A stretch of 64,000 nucleotides of DNA. Origin: an uncultured Bacteroidales bacterium (GTDB lineage Bacteria; Bacteroidota; Bacteroidia; Bacteroidales; UBA932). The stretch spans positions 62,001 to 126,000 of the forward strand of contig CALUPT010000001.1 in NCBI GenBank assembly GCA_944322715.1, given 5' to 3'. The notes beneath the pieces were generated by a model. It was not told the origin of the DNA. It did not search any database and was given only the letters and a program-made list of their open reading frames with translations. A program made the translations under genes and the position numbers. Positions 16,864 to 26,463 of the stretch are shown piece by piece; position 1 is the first letter of the stretch, and each line of letters starts with the position of its first letter.

Positions 16864-19800
16864 GCAGCAAATCTTCGGCACAGGTAAATGAATTACTCGA
16901 CAAGGGGGCGAATGTGTACTGTTCCGGACTGTTCCTTTCCGCAAGATGGTTCGTCATGTCCGGCATTGCCCGTGACGGCTTCCATGTAGTGGTGCTTCCG
17001 GACAAGGAGTCGGCCGAATACTGTGCGGCGGACCTCTATAACCTGATAGAGGGAGACAGGGTGTTTTTTCTGCCTGATCTAGGGAAGAACCTTGAACGGA
17101 GCAATTACAGGGCTACCCTCAGGGTGCAGCGCACATCGGCCCTGAGCAGCATTGCCGGATATTCGGGTGATGGCCTTCTTGTCATTGTGACCTACCCTGA
17201 TGCCCTTGATGAGGGTGTTCCTGCCAAAGGAAAGATACGGGAGTCCGTGCTGAAACTTTCTGTAGGAGATGAGATAAGCCATGAAAGCATAAGGGATATC
17301 CTTGCGCGGGAAGGATTTGAGAAAGTCGATTTTGTAGCGGAACCCGGACAGTTCGCCCTCAGGGGAGGGATAGTGGACATATTCTCATATTCCTTCAACA
17401 ATCCGTTCAGGATATCGTTCTTCGGGGATGAGATAGAAAGCATAAACGTTTTCGACTGCAATACGCAGCTTTCACTGACAGGTGTCGGCAGTGCGGACAT
17501 CTATCCCGACATAGTTACGGCAGCCGAAGATGAACATGAGGAATCGCTTCCCGGGCTTTTCCCTTCCGAGAGCGTGATATGGCTCGATTCTTCCGACATG
17601 TACAGGACGAGGGGATTCTACAGCGGTCTGGAAAAGTTCAGGAAGGTCTTCTTTGAAGTGCCTCTCGGTGAAGATGCAGGATCGGCCGTCAAATTCGGCA
17701 TATCCCCGCAACCGGTGTTCAACAAGAATTTCGAACTTCTGACGGAGGATATCCGCAAGAGGATGGAGGAAGGCTACAGGGTCGTGATATTCGGCGAGAA
17801 GGAGTCGCAGCTGGAACGTCTGAAATCGATACTCTCACAGAACGGAGGACTTATCCCGGAGTTCAGCCCGGGAAAGAATATCCATAGCGGGTTCATAGAC
17901 AACGAGGACAGGGTGTGCTGCTATTCGGACCATGAGATATTCGACAGGTTCCACAGGGTGAGCATCCGAAGGACTGTGGACAAGAGCGAGCAGCTTACGA
18001 TCAATGACCTTGCCGCATTCAAGATAGGGGATTATGTGGTGCATATCAACCACGGTGTCGGAATATTCGGCGGACTTGTAAAGATAAGGGATGACAAGGG
18101 ACGGGTGAATGAGGTGGTAAAGCTGATATACAAGGACAATGATGTGGTATTCGTATCAGTACATGCCCTTCACAAGATATCAAGGTACAGGTCGCGGGAC
18201 GGCGAGCCTCCCAAGATAAACAAGCTCGGTTCGAAGACCTGGCAGAACATGAAGAACAGCGCCAAGTCGAAGGTCAAGGACATAGCGAAGGAACTGATAC
18301 AGCTGTACGCCAAAAGGAAGGCTTCCAAAGGATTTGCATATTCTCCCGATTCGTACCTCCAGACCGAACTTGAGTCATCTTTCATGTATGAGGATACTCC
18401 TGACCAGGAGAAGGCCGTTGCCGCGGTGAAGCGGGACATGGAGGATGACTGCCCCATGGACAGGCTTGTATGCGGGGATGTGGGGTTCGGCAAGACGGAA
18501 GTGGCAGTAAGGGCGGCATTCAAGGCAGTTGCGGACAGCAAGCAGGTGGCGGTTCTCGTGCCTACCACTATACTTTCCCTCCAGCATTACAACACTTTCA
18601 GGAACAGGCTGAAGGATTTTCCGTGCAATATAGAATACGTGAGCCGTCTGAGGACTTCAAAGGAGATATCCGACATACAGAAAAGACTGCGGGAAGGCCG
18701 GATAGACATAGTGATAGGCACTCACAAGCTGCTTGGAAAAGGCTTTGAATTCAAGGATCTCGGACTTCTCATAATAGATGAGGAGCAGAAGTTCGGCGTG
18801 GGTGCCAAGGAGAAGCTCAGGCAGTTGAAACTGAGCGTGGATACCCTGACCCTGACAGCCACTCCTATTCCGAGAACTCTCCAGTTCTCCCTTCTCGGGG
18901 CGAGGGACCTCTCCATAATCAATACTCCTCCGCCGAACAGGATTCCTGTCCAGACGGAGATAATCCTGTTCAACAATGATCTGGTAAAGAGAATCATAAA
19001 TTATGAATTGGACAGGGGAGGGCAGGTCTTCTTCGTCCACAACAGGGTGGAAGAGCTGGAATCCGTGAGGGACATTCTCCAGAGGCTTGTCCCTGACATG
19101 AAGATATGTGTGGCGCACGGGCAGATGCAGGCCAAGGAACTGGAAGACAAGATAATGGATTTTATGGACGGTGATTATGACATGCTTCTGTGCACCACCA
19201 TAATAGAGAACGGGCTTGACATACCGAATGCCAATACCATTATCATTAACCAGGCGCAGAACATAGGCCTTAGCGATCTGCATCAGTTAAGGGGCAGGGT
19301 AGGCAGATCCAACAGAAGGGCTTTCTGCTATCTCGTTGTACCTCCTCTTGTAACCATTACCGATGATGCGCGCCGCCGTCTCAAGGCGATAGAGGCATTC
19401 TCCGATTTGGGAAGCGGTTTTAACATTGCAATGCAGGACCTTGACATCAGGGGGGCCGGAAACCTTCTCGGAGCGGAACAGAGCGGTTTCATTTCCGACA
19501 TGGGATTCGAGACATACCAGAAGATACTTGCGGAGGCCATGGAAGAACTCGGAGTGGAGACGGGCGTGACCACGAGGACCGTAACGGAATCTTTCGTGGT
19601 CGACTGTACGATAGAGACGGACCAGGTGGCCCTGATACCGGATTCATACATAGATGTGACAGCGGAAAAGATAAGGATATACAAGGAGCTCGATTCCACT
19701 CCGGATGACAGGTCGCTTTCGCAGATGGAGGCAAGACTGGCGGACCGTTTCGGAAAATTCCCGGAAGAGGTGCAGCGGCTGTTCGACATAGTCAGGATAA

Positions 19801-20051
19801 GGCATCTTGCCGAAAGGCTCGGTTTCGAGAAAGTGATAATAAAGAACGGGATAATGATTGCCTTCTTCGTATCCAATCCGGTATCCAAATATTACAGGTC
19901 GAAGCAGTTTGCCGATATTCTCGACAGCATAAACAGGAACGCCCCTCTCTTCGAACTGAAACAGAATGATGACAGACTCAGGATAGTGGTAAGGAAGATC
20001 GATACACTTTCCAAGGCATATTCCGTGCTCCGGAAGCTTGCGGCATCGTAG
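16854..20051 (+). CDS. mfd: Transcription-repair coupling factor Mfd
   Basis: DNA translocase that removes RNA polymerase stalled at lesions and recruits UvrA. The 1065-aa product has a UvrB-like N-terminal module (about 1-370) and the RNA polymerase-interacting CarD/TRCF domain near 390-460 (FKIGDYVVHINHGVGIFGG). A superfamily 2 helicase core follows, with Walker A GDVGFGKTE near 541 and DEEQ in IIDEEQKFG near 640. The C-terminal TRCF domain is at about 920-1020. It is somewhat shorter than E. coli Mfd (1148 aa). ATG 16854 is taken as start. coaX follows after a 36-bp gap that carries its own possible promoter. Confidence 0.95.
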   Translation: MLISSKSSAQVNELLDKGANVYCSGLFLSARWFVMSGIARDGFHVVVLPDKESAEYCAADLYNLIEGDRVFFLPDLGKNLERSNYRATLRVQRTSALSSIAGYSGDGLLVIVTYPDALDEGVPAKGKIRESVLKLSVGDEISHESIRDILAREGFEKVDFVAEPGQFALRGGIVDIFSYSFNNPFRISFFGDEIESINVFDCNTQLSLTGVGSADIYPDIVTAAEDEHEESLPGLFPSESVIWLDSSDMYRTRGFYSGLEKFRKVFFEVPLGEDAGSAVKFGISPQPVFNKNFELLTEDIRKRMEEGYRVVIFGEKESQLERLKSILSQNGGLIPEFSPGKNIHSGFIDNEDRVCCYSDHEIFDRFHRVSIRRTVDKSEQLTINDLAAFKIGDYVVHINHGVGIFGGLVKIRDDKGRVNEVVKLIYKDNDVVFVSVHALHKISRYRSRDGEPPKINKLGSKTWQNMKNSAKSKVKDIAKELIQLYAKRKASKGFAYSPDSYLQTELESSFMYEDTPDQEKAVAAVKRDMEDDCPMDRLVCGDVGFGKTEVAVRAAFKAVADSKQVAVLVPTTILSLQHYNTFRNRLKDFPCNIEYVSRLRTSKEISDIQKRLREGRIDIVIGTHKLLGKGFEFKDLGLLIIDEEQKFGVGAKEKLRQLKLSVDTLTLTATPIPRTLQFSLLGARDLSIINTPPPNRIPVQTEIILFNNDLVKRIINYELDRGGQVFFVHNRVEELESVRDILQRLVPDMKICVAHGQMQAKELEDKIMDFMDGDYDMLLCTTIIENGLDIPNANTIIINQAQNIGLSDLHQLRGRVGRSNRRAFCYLVVPPLVTITDDARRRLKAIEAFSDLGSGFNIAMQDLDIRGAGNLLGAEQSGFISDMGFETYQKILAEAMEELGVETGVTTRTVTESFVVDCTIETDQVALIPDSYIDVTAEKIRIYKELDSTPDDRSLSQMEARLADRFGKFPEEVQRLFDIVRIRHLAERLGFEKVIIKNGIMIAFFVSNPVSKYYRSKQFADILDSINRNAPLFELKQNDDRLRIVVRKIDTLSKAYSVLRKLAAS

Positions 20052-20058
20052 AAATTGT

Positions 20059-20066
20059 TATTTTTG
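20059..20066 (+). promoter_or_regulatory. Possible -7 element for coaX and following genes
   Basis: TATTTTTG fits TAnnTTTG and lies 21 bp before coaX ATG 20088. The -33 match is poor. Confidence 0.4.
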
Positions 20067-20087
20067 TCGTCTTGAAGTGCGTGACTG

Positions 20088-20813
20088 ATGGCCAATATAG
20101 TAGTGGATATAGGAAATACTGCCCTGAAGGCGGCATGGGCCGAGGGAATGACCCTCGGCAAGACTTTCAGGTATCAGGGCGAGAGGACAGTCGAATTCAT
20201 ACTGTCCCTTACCGCAAGGCAGAAACCGGACATTCTTGCAATATCGTCCGTAAGACAGCTTTCCGAAAGGGATATCCAGCGTCTTGAAACGGAATGCGGC
20301 AGACTCGTGCTCATTGACTCCGCCCATCCGGACATTGTCCGGGCACACGGTTTTCCTGCATATATTTCTCCGGACAGGGCAGCCGGACTCATAGCCGCAC
20401 GCTATCTTTTCAAGGGCAGGGGCTGTACCGTTTTCGACCTCGGCACCACACTGACAGTCGATTTTCTTGAAAGCGATGGAAAGTATGCCGGAGGCAACAT
20501 TTCACCAGGATGCAGGACAAGGTTCAAATCCATAAACAGATATTCCAGGACCCTTCCGCTGATAGACACTCCCGATGTCATAGAGGATGCGGGGACTTCA
20601 CTGACATCATCCATAGGGACGGGAGTGGTCAGGGGCATAATGTTTGAAATGGAGGGATACATTTGCCATCATCCTGAAAATATAGTGGTTTTTACCGGAG
20701 GTGACGCAATTTATTTTGCAAAACGGATGAAAAACTCCATCTTTGTAGTTTGTAACCTTGTGTTGATAGGGTTGGCATTAATAGCTGATGAAAATGACAA
20801 AAGGATTTCCTAG
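20088..20813 (+). CDS. coaX: Type III pantothenate kinase
   Basis: First enzyme of CoA synthesis, phosphorylating pantothenate. Type III enzymes belong to the ASKHA superfamily. The 241-aa product shows VVDIGNTALKAA (phosphate-1 loop), ISPDRAAGLIAARYLF, TVFDLGTTLTVDF, GGNISPGCRTRF and VVFTGGDAIYFA, all hallmarks of CoaX, at normal length. The end overlaps the next gene by 26 bp, so translation is probably coupled. It heads a plus-strand row of envelope genes, an order I recall from other Bacteroidales. Confidence 0.93.
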   Translation: MANIVVDIGNTALKAAWAEGMTLGKTFRYQGERTVEFILSLTARQKPDILAISSVRQLSERDIQRLETECGRLVLIDSAHPDIVRAHGFPAYISPDRAAGLIAARYLFKGRGCTVFDLGTTLTVDFLESDGKYAGGNISPGCRTRFKSINRYSRTLPLIDTPDVIEDAGTSLTSSIGTGVVRGIMFEMEGYICHHPENIVVFTGGDAIYFAKRMKNSIFVVCNLVLIGLALIADENDKRIS

Positions 20814-22116
20814 AATAATTCTTTTACTGACATTCATTCTTGCCTGTGTGTCAGTCGATGCGCAGACAGGTGCTGCATACGGTGCCTATTCCCCTTATTC
20901 GGTGTTCGGTATAGGTGACATAGCCAAGGAAGGGACGGCATACAACAGGAGCATGGGCGGTGTCGGAATAGCCAACAGAAACAGGCGGTTCATCAACATT
21001 ACCAATCCTGCAGCCATAAGTTCCATCGATTCGAGTTCGTTCATGGCGGATTTCGGAGTGATGGAGAACAACGTTATCTTCGACCAGGCTCTCGGAGACA
21101 GAAGGCTCAGGTCAGGGAACAACACGTTCAACATACACAATTTCGTGATAGCCTTCCCCATCTACCGTTCTTCCGCTCTGATGTTGGGAATATCGCCTTT
21201 CAGCGACATCGGATATGATTTCACCAACAATGTGACAGAGCAGGACATCATAGGAGTCACCAACAACATAAGGCACAGCCACTATGGAGAAGGTAGCGTA
21301 TATCAGCTGTTCATAGGCGGAGGCGTGACATTTTTCAAGAGACTTTCAGTGGGTGCTGAACTCCTGTATTATTTCGGGACTCTCGACAGGTCTTCCGGTA
21401 CGGACTTCTCCGATGCCTCGATCAGAGATATAAGTTCCGGTTCGGAAATGCTTGTGAGGGCCGTGACGGGAAAGTTCGGAGTCCAGTACGAGCAGCCGCT
21501 CGGAAACAGTCTCAGCCTGACTTTGGGAGCCACATACAGGTTGAATACCAATATGAGGGGGACCACCACATCATACGAATATGCGGAACTTTCCAGCATA
21601 AGGGACACCATTTCCTACAGTGCCGCAGACAACAGGAACGGACTCAGGATAGGGGATGAGATAGGAGTCGGAGTGTCTTTGAGAAGCGGGGAAAGATGGA
21701 GCGTGGAATTCAACTATCTCAGGTCTGACTGGAGAAAGTCGGGAATGGACAATCCGTCCCTTACAGGACTTGTGACTGAAGGTTTCACATCTTCCGTCTC
21801 GCAGTCTTTCAGAGCCGGATTCGAGATAGTTCCGAACAGGAACGACATCAGATACTATCTCCGGAGATGTGCATACAGGGCCGGAGTGTATTATGACCGG
21901 TCTTATTACATGTTCAACGGCAACAGCGTGAATGCGGTGGGACTGACATTGGGAGTGACTCTTCCTGTTTTCAGGCTGTACAACGGTATTTCCATAGGCG
22001 TGGATCTCGGACAGAGGGGCAGTATGAGGAACATGATGGTCAGGGAAAGATATGCCACGATATCGGTAGGATTCAATATCCACGACCTGTGGTTCCACAA
22101 ACCGAGATATGAATAA
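20788..22116 (+). CDS. Outer-membrane beta-barrel protein (FadL/OmpP1-like)
   Basis: The 442-aa product has a signal peptide (IILLLTFILACVSVDA, cleaved before Q) and then GAYSPYSVFGIGDIAKEGTAYNRSMGGVGIA, an opening typical of Bacteroidota OmpP1/FadL-type barrels. The rest alternates polar and hydrophobic residues in beta-strands, for example SVGAELLYYFGTL and TISVGFNIHDLWF, with the final strand near the C-terminus. A role in moving hydrophobic molecules across the outer membrane is inferred from the fold only. It overlaps coaX and is followed by the TPR gene after 19 bp. ATG 20794 is an alternative start. Confidence 0.7.
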   Translation: MKMTKGFPRIILLLTFILACVSVDAQTGAAYGAYSPYSVFGIGDIAKEGTAYNRSMGGVGIANRNRRFINITNPAAISSIDSSSFMADFGVMENNVIFDQALGDRRLRSGNNTFNIHNFVIAFPIYRSSALMLGISPFSDIGYDFTNNVTEQDIIGVTNNIRHSHYGEGSVYQLFIGGGVTFFKRLSVGAELLYYFGTLDRSSGTDFSDASIRDISSGSEMLVRAVTGKFGVQYEQPLGNSLSLTLGATYRLNTNMRGTTTSYEYAELSSIRDTISYSAADNRNGLRIGDEIGVGVSLRSGERWSVEFNYLRSDWRKSGMDNPSLTGLVTEGFTSSVSQSFRAGFEIVPNRNDIRYYLRRCAYRAGVYYDRSYYMFNGNSVNAVGLTLGVTLPVFRLYNGISIGVDLGQRGSMRNMMVRERYATISVGFNIHDLWFHKPRYE

Positions 22117-22135
22117 TTAACCATATAACACGATT

Positions 22136-23467
22136 ATGAAGAAGGTCGTTATTTTCTTGTTTTCAGCCGTCCTGATGATAACGGGCGGTAAGGTGCTTTC
22201 CGCCCAGGGCAAGTACGGTGCAGACAGCGCGGAGTGCATCAAATATCTTTCCTATTATCAGGAATATTTCAAGCAGAAGAATTATGATGAAGCCATTCCT
22301 CACTGGAGGAAGGCTTTTGCCCTTTGTCCTCCTACCGCAAACCAGACAATGCTGGTAAACGGTGCCGTAATGTACCGTAACCTTATCAAGGAGAACAGCA
22401 AGAATGCTGTCTACCGCGAGGCTCTTGTGGACTCCCTTCTCATGATAGATGAGGTAAGGGCGCAGAATTATCCGAGATATGCCACGACTGCATACAACAA
22501 CCTCGGTCTGGACATGATCAATTATGTCAAGAACGACAACATGAGGCTGTATGAAGGTCTTTCCAATATCATAGAGATAAACAAGGACAAGACGATGGCG
22601 AACATATTCCTCTTCCAGTTCAATGCGGCCATTGACCTCTATGAGGCAGGACAGCTCGGAACGGAGGATATACTCAATGTGTACGACCAGTCCATGGGAT
22701 ATCTAGAGAAGCTCCAGGCGGCCAACCCTTCCAATGCAACCACCGAGAAGATAAGCAGCGCCATTGAAGACCTGTTCATAACCAGCAACGTTGCAGGGTG
22801 CGAGGATCTGGTGGCACTCTTCACTCCAAGGCTTGCTGCGGCACCGGATGACCTTGCACTGGCTTCCAATATTGTCAGGATGCTGAGCACCGCTGAAGAC
22901 TGCACGGACAACGACCTCTTTGTCCAGGCTGCCACCACCATGCACAGGCTCGACCCTTCACACAATTCGGCATATTTCCTCTACAGGGTATATTCTCTCA
23001 GGGGAGATGTGGAGAACGCCGAAAAGATGATGCAGGAGGCCATAGATTCCGAGGATTCTGATGCCGAGCAGGATGCCGAATACTATTTCGAGCTTGCTAC
23101 ATTCTGCTACAAGAACAACCGCAGTGCGGATTCCTATAAATATGTCCTCAAATGCATGGATCTGGATGCAGACGGCAACCTCAAGGCAAAATCATACCTG
23201 CTTGCAGGTACCATCTGGGGTTCTACCGTATGCAAGGGCAACGAGATAGAGGTCAGGGCTCCTTACTGGGTGGCTGTGGACTACATGAACAAGGCCAAGG
23301 CGGCTGATCCTTCCCTTGCCGATGAGTGCAACAACTACATTTCCCAGTACAGGACATACTATCCTACTACAGGAGATGCGTTCATGTATGACCTGACGGA
23401 CGGGCAGTCCTACACCGTATCATGCAACGGAATGTCAGCCACTACAACGGTAAGGACACAGCAGTAG
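22136..23467 (+). CDS. TPR-repeat secreted protein
   Basis: The 443-aa product has a signal peptide (MKKVVIFLFSAVLMITGGKVLSAQ) and helical repeats of tetratricopeptide type. One is YLSYYQEYFKQKNYDEAIPHWRKAF near residue 40, and another, near residue 280, is SAYFLYRVYSLRGDVENAEKM. The C-terminal 40 residues are non-helical, with TDGQSYTVSCNG. It is predicted periplasmic. TPR proteins act as scaffolds, and no specific partner can be named. It lies between the barrel protein and lptC with short gaps (19 bp and about 30 bp), suggesting one transcript and a shared envelope role. Confidence 0.75.
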   Translation: MKKVVIFLFSAVLMITGGKVLSAQGKYGADSAECIKYLSYYQEYFKQKNYDEAIPHWRKAFALCPPTANQTMLVNGAVMYRNLIKENSKNAVYREALVDSLLMIDEVRAQNYPRYATTAYNNLGLDMINYVKNDNMRLYEGLSNIIEINKDKTMANIFLFQFNAAIDLYEAGQLGTEDILNVYDQSMGYLEKLQAANPSNATTEKISSAIEDLFITSNVAGCEDLVALFTPRLAAAPDDLALASNIVRMLSTAEDCTDNDLFVQAATTMHRLDPSHNSAYFLYRVYSLRGDVENAEKMMQEAIDSEDSDAEQDAEYYFELATFCYKNNRSADSYKYVLKCMDLDADGNLKAKSYLLAGTIWGSTVCKGNEIEVRAPYWVAVDYMNKAKAADPSLADECNNYISQYRTYYPTTGDAFMYDLTDGQSYTVSCNGMSATTTVRTQQ

Positions 23468-23498
23468 TTTGGTACGTACGGGAAGCATAAGGAAAGTC

Positions 23499-24101
23499 AT
23501 GATGATTGCAACCGCAGCCGCGGTTGCTTTCATCGTTTATTCATGCAAAGGTAAACTGCAGATGACCGGGTCGGTTGATCTCGAAGAGACTCCTGTCCAG
23601 ACGGTGGATGACATGTTCGTCATTCAGACGGAAAACGGACTTCTGCAGATGAGGATGGAGTCCCCTCTGATGGAGCGGTATGAGAATGACAGCCTTTCAT
23701 ACGAGATATTCCCCAAAGGCATAGAAGTGTACGGATACAACGAGGAGGGGCTGCTCGAAACCGAACTTACCTCCGACAATGCGAGGCATCTCAGCTACAA
23801 GGATGGAAGGGAAAGCTGGGAGGCTTTCGGCAATGTGGTGGTCAGGAACATCATCAACAGGGAGAGGATGGAGACGGACACCCTGTATTGGGACAGGAAA
23901 AACGAGAAACTCTTCACCCATTGCTATGTGAAGCTGTTTTCTCCCGATGGCTTCATGCAGGGCTACGGGATGGAATCGGACCAGAGGGCAAGAAGGTCCA
24001 TCATCAAGAAACCGTTCAACAGTTTCGGTTATCTCAACCAGGATACGACTGCCGTGAAGATAGACTCTGTCAATTTTATAGGCCCTCTGCTAAAAAAATA
24101 G
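23499..24101 (+). CDS. lptC: LPS export protein LptC
   Basis: Periplasmic bridge component that carries lipopolysaccharide from the LptBFG transporter to LptA. From ATG 23499 the product is 200 aa, with a hydrophobic N-terminus ending in VYSCKG (lipobox-like). A beta-jellyroll region follows: ENGLLQMRMESPLMERYEN, FPKGIEVYGYNEEGLLETEL and SDNARHLSYKDGRESWEAFGNVVV, which is the LptC/OstA pattern seen in Bacteroidota. An AGGAAAG Shine-Dalgarno favours 23499 over the in-frame TTG at 23469. lptA/lptB genes are not in the window. Confidence 0.82.
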   Translation: MMIATAAAVAFIVYSCKGKLQMTGSVDLEETPVQTVDDMFVIQTENGLLQMRMESPLMERYENDSLSYEIFPKGIEVYGYNEEGLLETELTSDNARHLSYKDGRESWEAFGNVVVRNIINRERMETDTLYWDRKNEKLFTHCYVKLFSPDGFMQGYGMESDQRARRSIIKKPFNSFGYLNQDTTAVKIDSVNFIGPLLKK

Positions 24102-24202
24102 TGGTGTTTTGGATGAAAATTGCTATCTTCGCACCCCAAATGTGGAAGTTATCTGGATTTTCAGGTGCTTCATTATCAGGAAATAATTAAAAAAGCAATA
24201 AT

Positions 24203-26296
24203 ATGGCGCTTCTTGAAAAGATCCGTGTAAAACTCGGAGTGTTCATTTCAGTTGTCATTGCACTGGCCCTGCTGTCGTTCATTATCGACCCGGGGACGCT
24301 CCAGTCTGTGTCGGCTACCATGTCATCAAAGTATGATGTAGGTAAAATAAACGGTAAATCGGTATCATACAACGAATTCCAGAAAGATGTCGAGGAATTC
24401 ACCACTATCAATGAAATGCTGACCGGCAGTGCCGTACACAGCGAGCAGCAGCAGGAGATGATAAGGAATTCCGTATGGCAGTCGCTGATAGACAAGTATA
24501 TGTTCTACCACAATGCCAAGGCGGCAGGTATCAATGTCGGGGATGCAGAACTTCTCAACCTCACCACCGGTGACATGGTGTCTCCAATGATTGCCCAGAT
24601 ATTCCGTGATGAGAGCGGCAATTTCTCCCTCGATGTACTCAGGCAGTTTACCCAGAGCGTGGAAAGCGATCCGAGCGGAAACATGCTGAATCTCTGGAAC
24701 TACCTCCAGACTTCCGTCTACACCCAGCAGCTCTATGCAAAATACGGCTCCCTCTTTACCCAGAGCGACTATACCAATCCTCTGATGCTTGCGAAGGAGA
24801 TGGAGTGGAACAACAATACTACGGATGTAGAGTTCGTAATGGTGCCGTTCGGCTATGCGCAGGATACCACCATAACGGTAAGCGACAAGGAGATAAAGGC
24901 ATACTACAAGTCCCACAAACATCTGTATGAGCAGCCTGCAAGCCGCGATATCGAGTATGTGGTGTTCGAGGTGGAGCCATCCGAGCAGGACATAGCGGAG
25001 ACCACATCCCAGACTGACGAACTCCACAACGAGTTCATAGACACCGACAATGTAAAGAGTTTCCTTCTCAGGAACTCCGACAGGCAGTATTCGGAATACT
25101 GGTACAGGACAGGTGAACTCAATACCGTTTCAACCGATGTCAATGATTTTGTCTTCGGCAAGGATGGGAAAAAAGGCAGCACGTCCCCTCTGTTCAGGAA
25201 AGGCAACACTTTCTACGCAGCAAAGGTTATGGATGAGCAGATGGTCCCTGATTCCGTATATGTAAGGCATATCCTGCTCCAGGGTGATGATGAGGCTCTT
25301 GCAGACAGCCTTGTCACAGTGCTCAGGAAAGGGACTGACAGTTTCTCCAATGTGGCGGCTATGTATTCTGCAGACCAGAACACAAATGTACCTGAAAGGG
25401 GAGACATAGGCTGGATGACCCAGTCGTATATGATTCCGGGTATGGAGTCTGTCCTGACGGCAAGAACCGGTGAGATATTCACCATAGACACGGATTATGG
25501 AAAACATATAGTCGAAGTTACGCAAAGGACAGAGCCGGTGGACAAGAAGCAGGTGGCCATTTTCGAAAAGGCCATAATACCATCCAAGGCTACGTACAAC
25601 GAATTCTATTCCAAGGCGAATACCCTTGCCACGAAGGCGGCGGGGAAATATGAGGATTTCAAGGTTGCCGTATCAGAGGAGGGCCTGTATGCACATCCGG
25701 TCAACAGGATGCTCGAGAGTTCTTCACGGCTCGGGTCAATAGATGATACCAAAGAGGTGACAAGGTGGGTCTTCGATGCCAAGAAAGGTCAGGCTTCCAA
25801 TGTGATTACCGTAAACAACGACTATTTCTTCGTGGTTGCAGTGAAGGATGTCCACAAGGAGGGAACGGCTACGGTGCAGGAGATGGCTTCCACTATCAGG
25901 AATATAATCTACAACCGGAAGCTCGGGGAGAAGAAGACGGCCGAGGTTGCAGAGAAGATCAACGGTCTTGGCAGCATGCAGGCCATAGCGGAGGCTTTGG
26001 GCACGACTGTCAGCAATTCCGACAATGTGACATTCGCCTCACTTACAAGCCAGGGTCTTGATCCGAAGTTCATCGGAGCGGTTTCCGTTGCCGAGCCGGG
26101 CGTTATCTGCGGTCCGCTTACAGGCAACATAGGAGTGTATGTATATAAGGTGAAGTCTCATGACACCGGAGCATTCTATACAGAGGATGATGCAAAGACG
26201 CGCGATGCCCAGATGGCTCAGTACAGTTCGCAGATGCTTCTGCCTGTAATGATGCAGGATGCGGATGTCAAGGACAACAGGGCAAGATTCTATTAG
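24203..26296 (+). CDS. Membrane-anchored peptidyl-prolyl isomerase (PpiD/SurA-like)
   Basis: Periplasmic folding factor for outer-membrane proteins. The 697-aa product has one membrane helix (VFISVVIALALLSFIID, about 14-30). A SurA_N-type chaperone region follows to about 200 (SVSYNEFQKDVEEF, WQSLIDKYMFYHNAKAAGI). The parvulin domain is at about 345-460 (VRHILLQGD, GDIGWM, HIVEVTQR), and a second, weaker PPIase-like segment extends toward the C-terminus. This layout is PpiD-like. It follows lptC by about 100 bp with a possible weak promoter between. In related genomes I recall a CNNM-type membrane protein gene between these two; none is here. Confidence 0.88.
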   Translation: MALLEKIRVKLGVFISVVIALALLSFIIDPGTLQSVSATMSSKYDVGKINGKSVSYNEFQKDVEEFTTINEMLTGSAVHSEQQQEMIRNSVWQSLIDKYMFYHNAKAAGINVGDAELLNLTTGDMVSPMIAQIFRDESGNFSLDVLRQFTQSVESDPSGNMLNLWNYLQTSVYTQQLYAKYGSLFTQSDYTNPLMLAKEMEWNNNTTDVEFVMVPFGYAQDTTITVSDKEIKAYYKSHKHLYEQPASRDIEYVVFEVEPSEQDIAETTSQTDELHNEFIDTDNVKSFLLRNSDRQYSEYWYRTGELNTVSTDVNDFVFGKDGKKGSTSPLFRKGNTFYAAKVMDEQMVPDSVYVRHILLQGDDEALADSLVTVLRKGTDSFSNVAAMYSADQNTNVPERGDIGWMTQSYMIPGMESVLTARTGEIFTIDTDYGKHIVEVTQRTEPVDKKQVAIFEKAIIPSKATYNEFYSKANTLATKAAGKYEDFKVAVSEEGLYAHPVNRMLESSSRLGSIDDTKEVTRWVFDAKKGQASNVITVNNDYFFVVAVKDVHKEGTATVQEMASTIRNIIYNRKLGEKKTAEVAEKINGLGSMQAIAEALGTTVSNSDNVTFASLTSQGLDPKFIGAVSVAEPGVICGPLTGNIGVYVYKVKSHDTGAFYTEDDAKTRDAQMAQYSSQMLLPVMMQDADVKDNRARFY

Positions 26297-26300
26297 GATT

Positions 26301-26372
26301 GTCATCCTGAGTGCATTTGTCATCCTGAGTGCATTCTGTCATCCTGAGCGCAGCGAAGGATCTGATATACGA
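26301..26372. repeat. Interspersed GTCATCCTGAGCG repeat, compound copy
   Basis: Two short units of GTCATCCTGAGTGCATT (26301 and 26319) are followed by a 35-nt unit at 26338-26372 that begins GTCATCCTGAGCGCAGC and ends GATATACGA. A copy matching at 34 of 35 bases is at 39449-39483. Both copies follow the last gene of a plus-strand row. The core TCCTGAGCGCAGCGAAGGA can fold into a small hairpin. Confidence 0.75.
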
Positions 26373-26380
26373 TAAAGATT

Positions 26381-26421
26381 AAGGTGACCCTCAAAGTCTT
26401 TGACTTACGGGTCACCTTTTT
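26381..26421 (+). terminator. Long-stem intrinsic terminator
   Basis: AAGGTGACCC (26381-26390) pairs with GGGTCACCTT (26409-26418). Inside it TCAAAG pairs with CTTTGA. A five-T run follows. It closes the coaX-to-PPIase row and insulates the sigma-factor gene. Confidence 0.85.
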
Positions 26422-26432
26422 GAAATAGTGCT

Positions 26433-26440
26433 TATCTTTG
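26433..26440 (+). promoter_or_regulatory. -7 element for the ECF sigma gene
   Basis: TATCTTTG is an exact TAnnTTTG match 23 bp before the sigma gene ATG. No good -33 is visible. The motif shared by fecR and susC is absent here, so the sigma gene appears to use the housekeeping sigma. Confidence 0.55.
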
Positions 26441-26463
26441 TATTTCCGTCGATATGAATAAAT

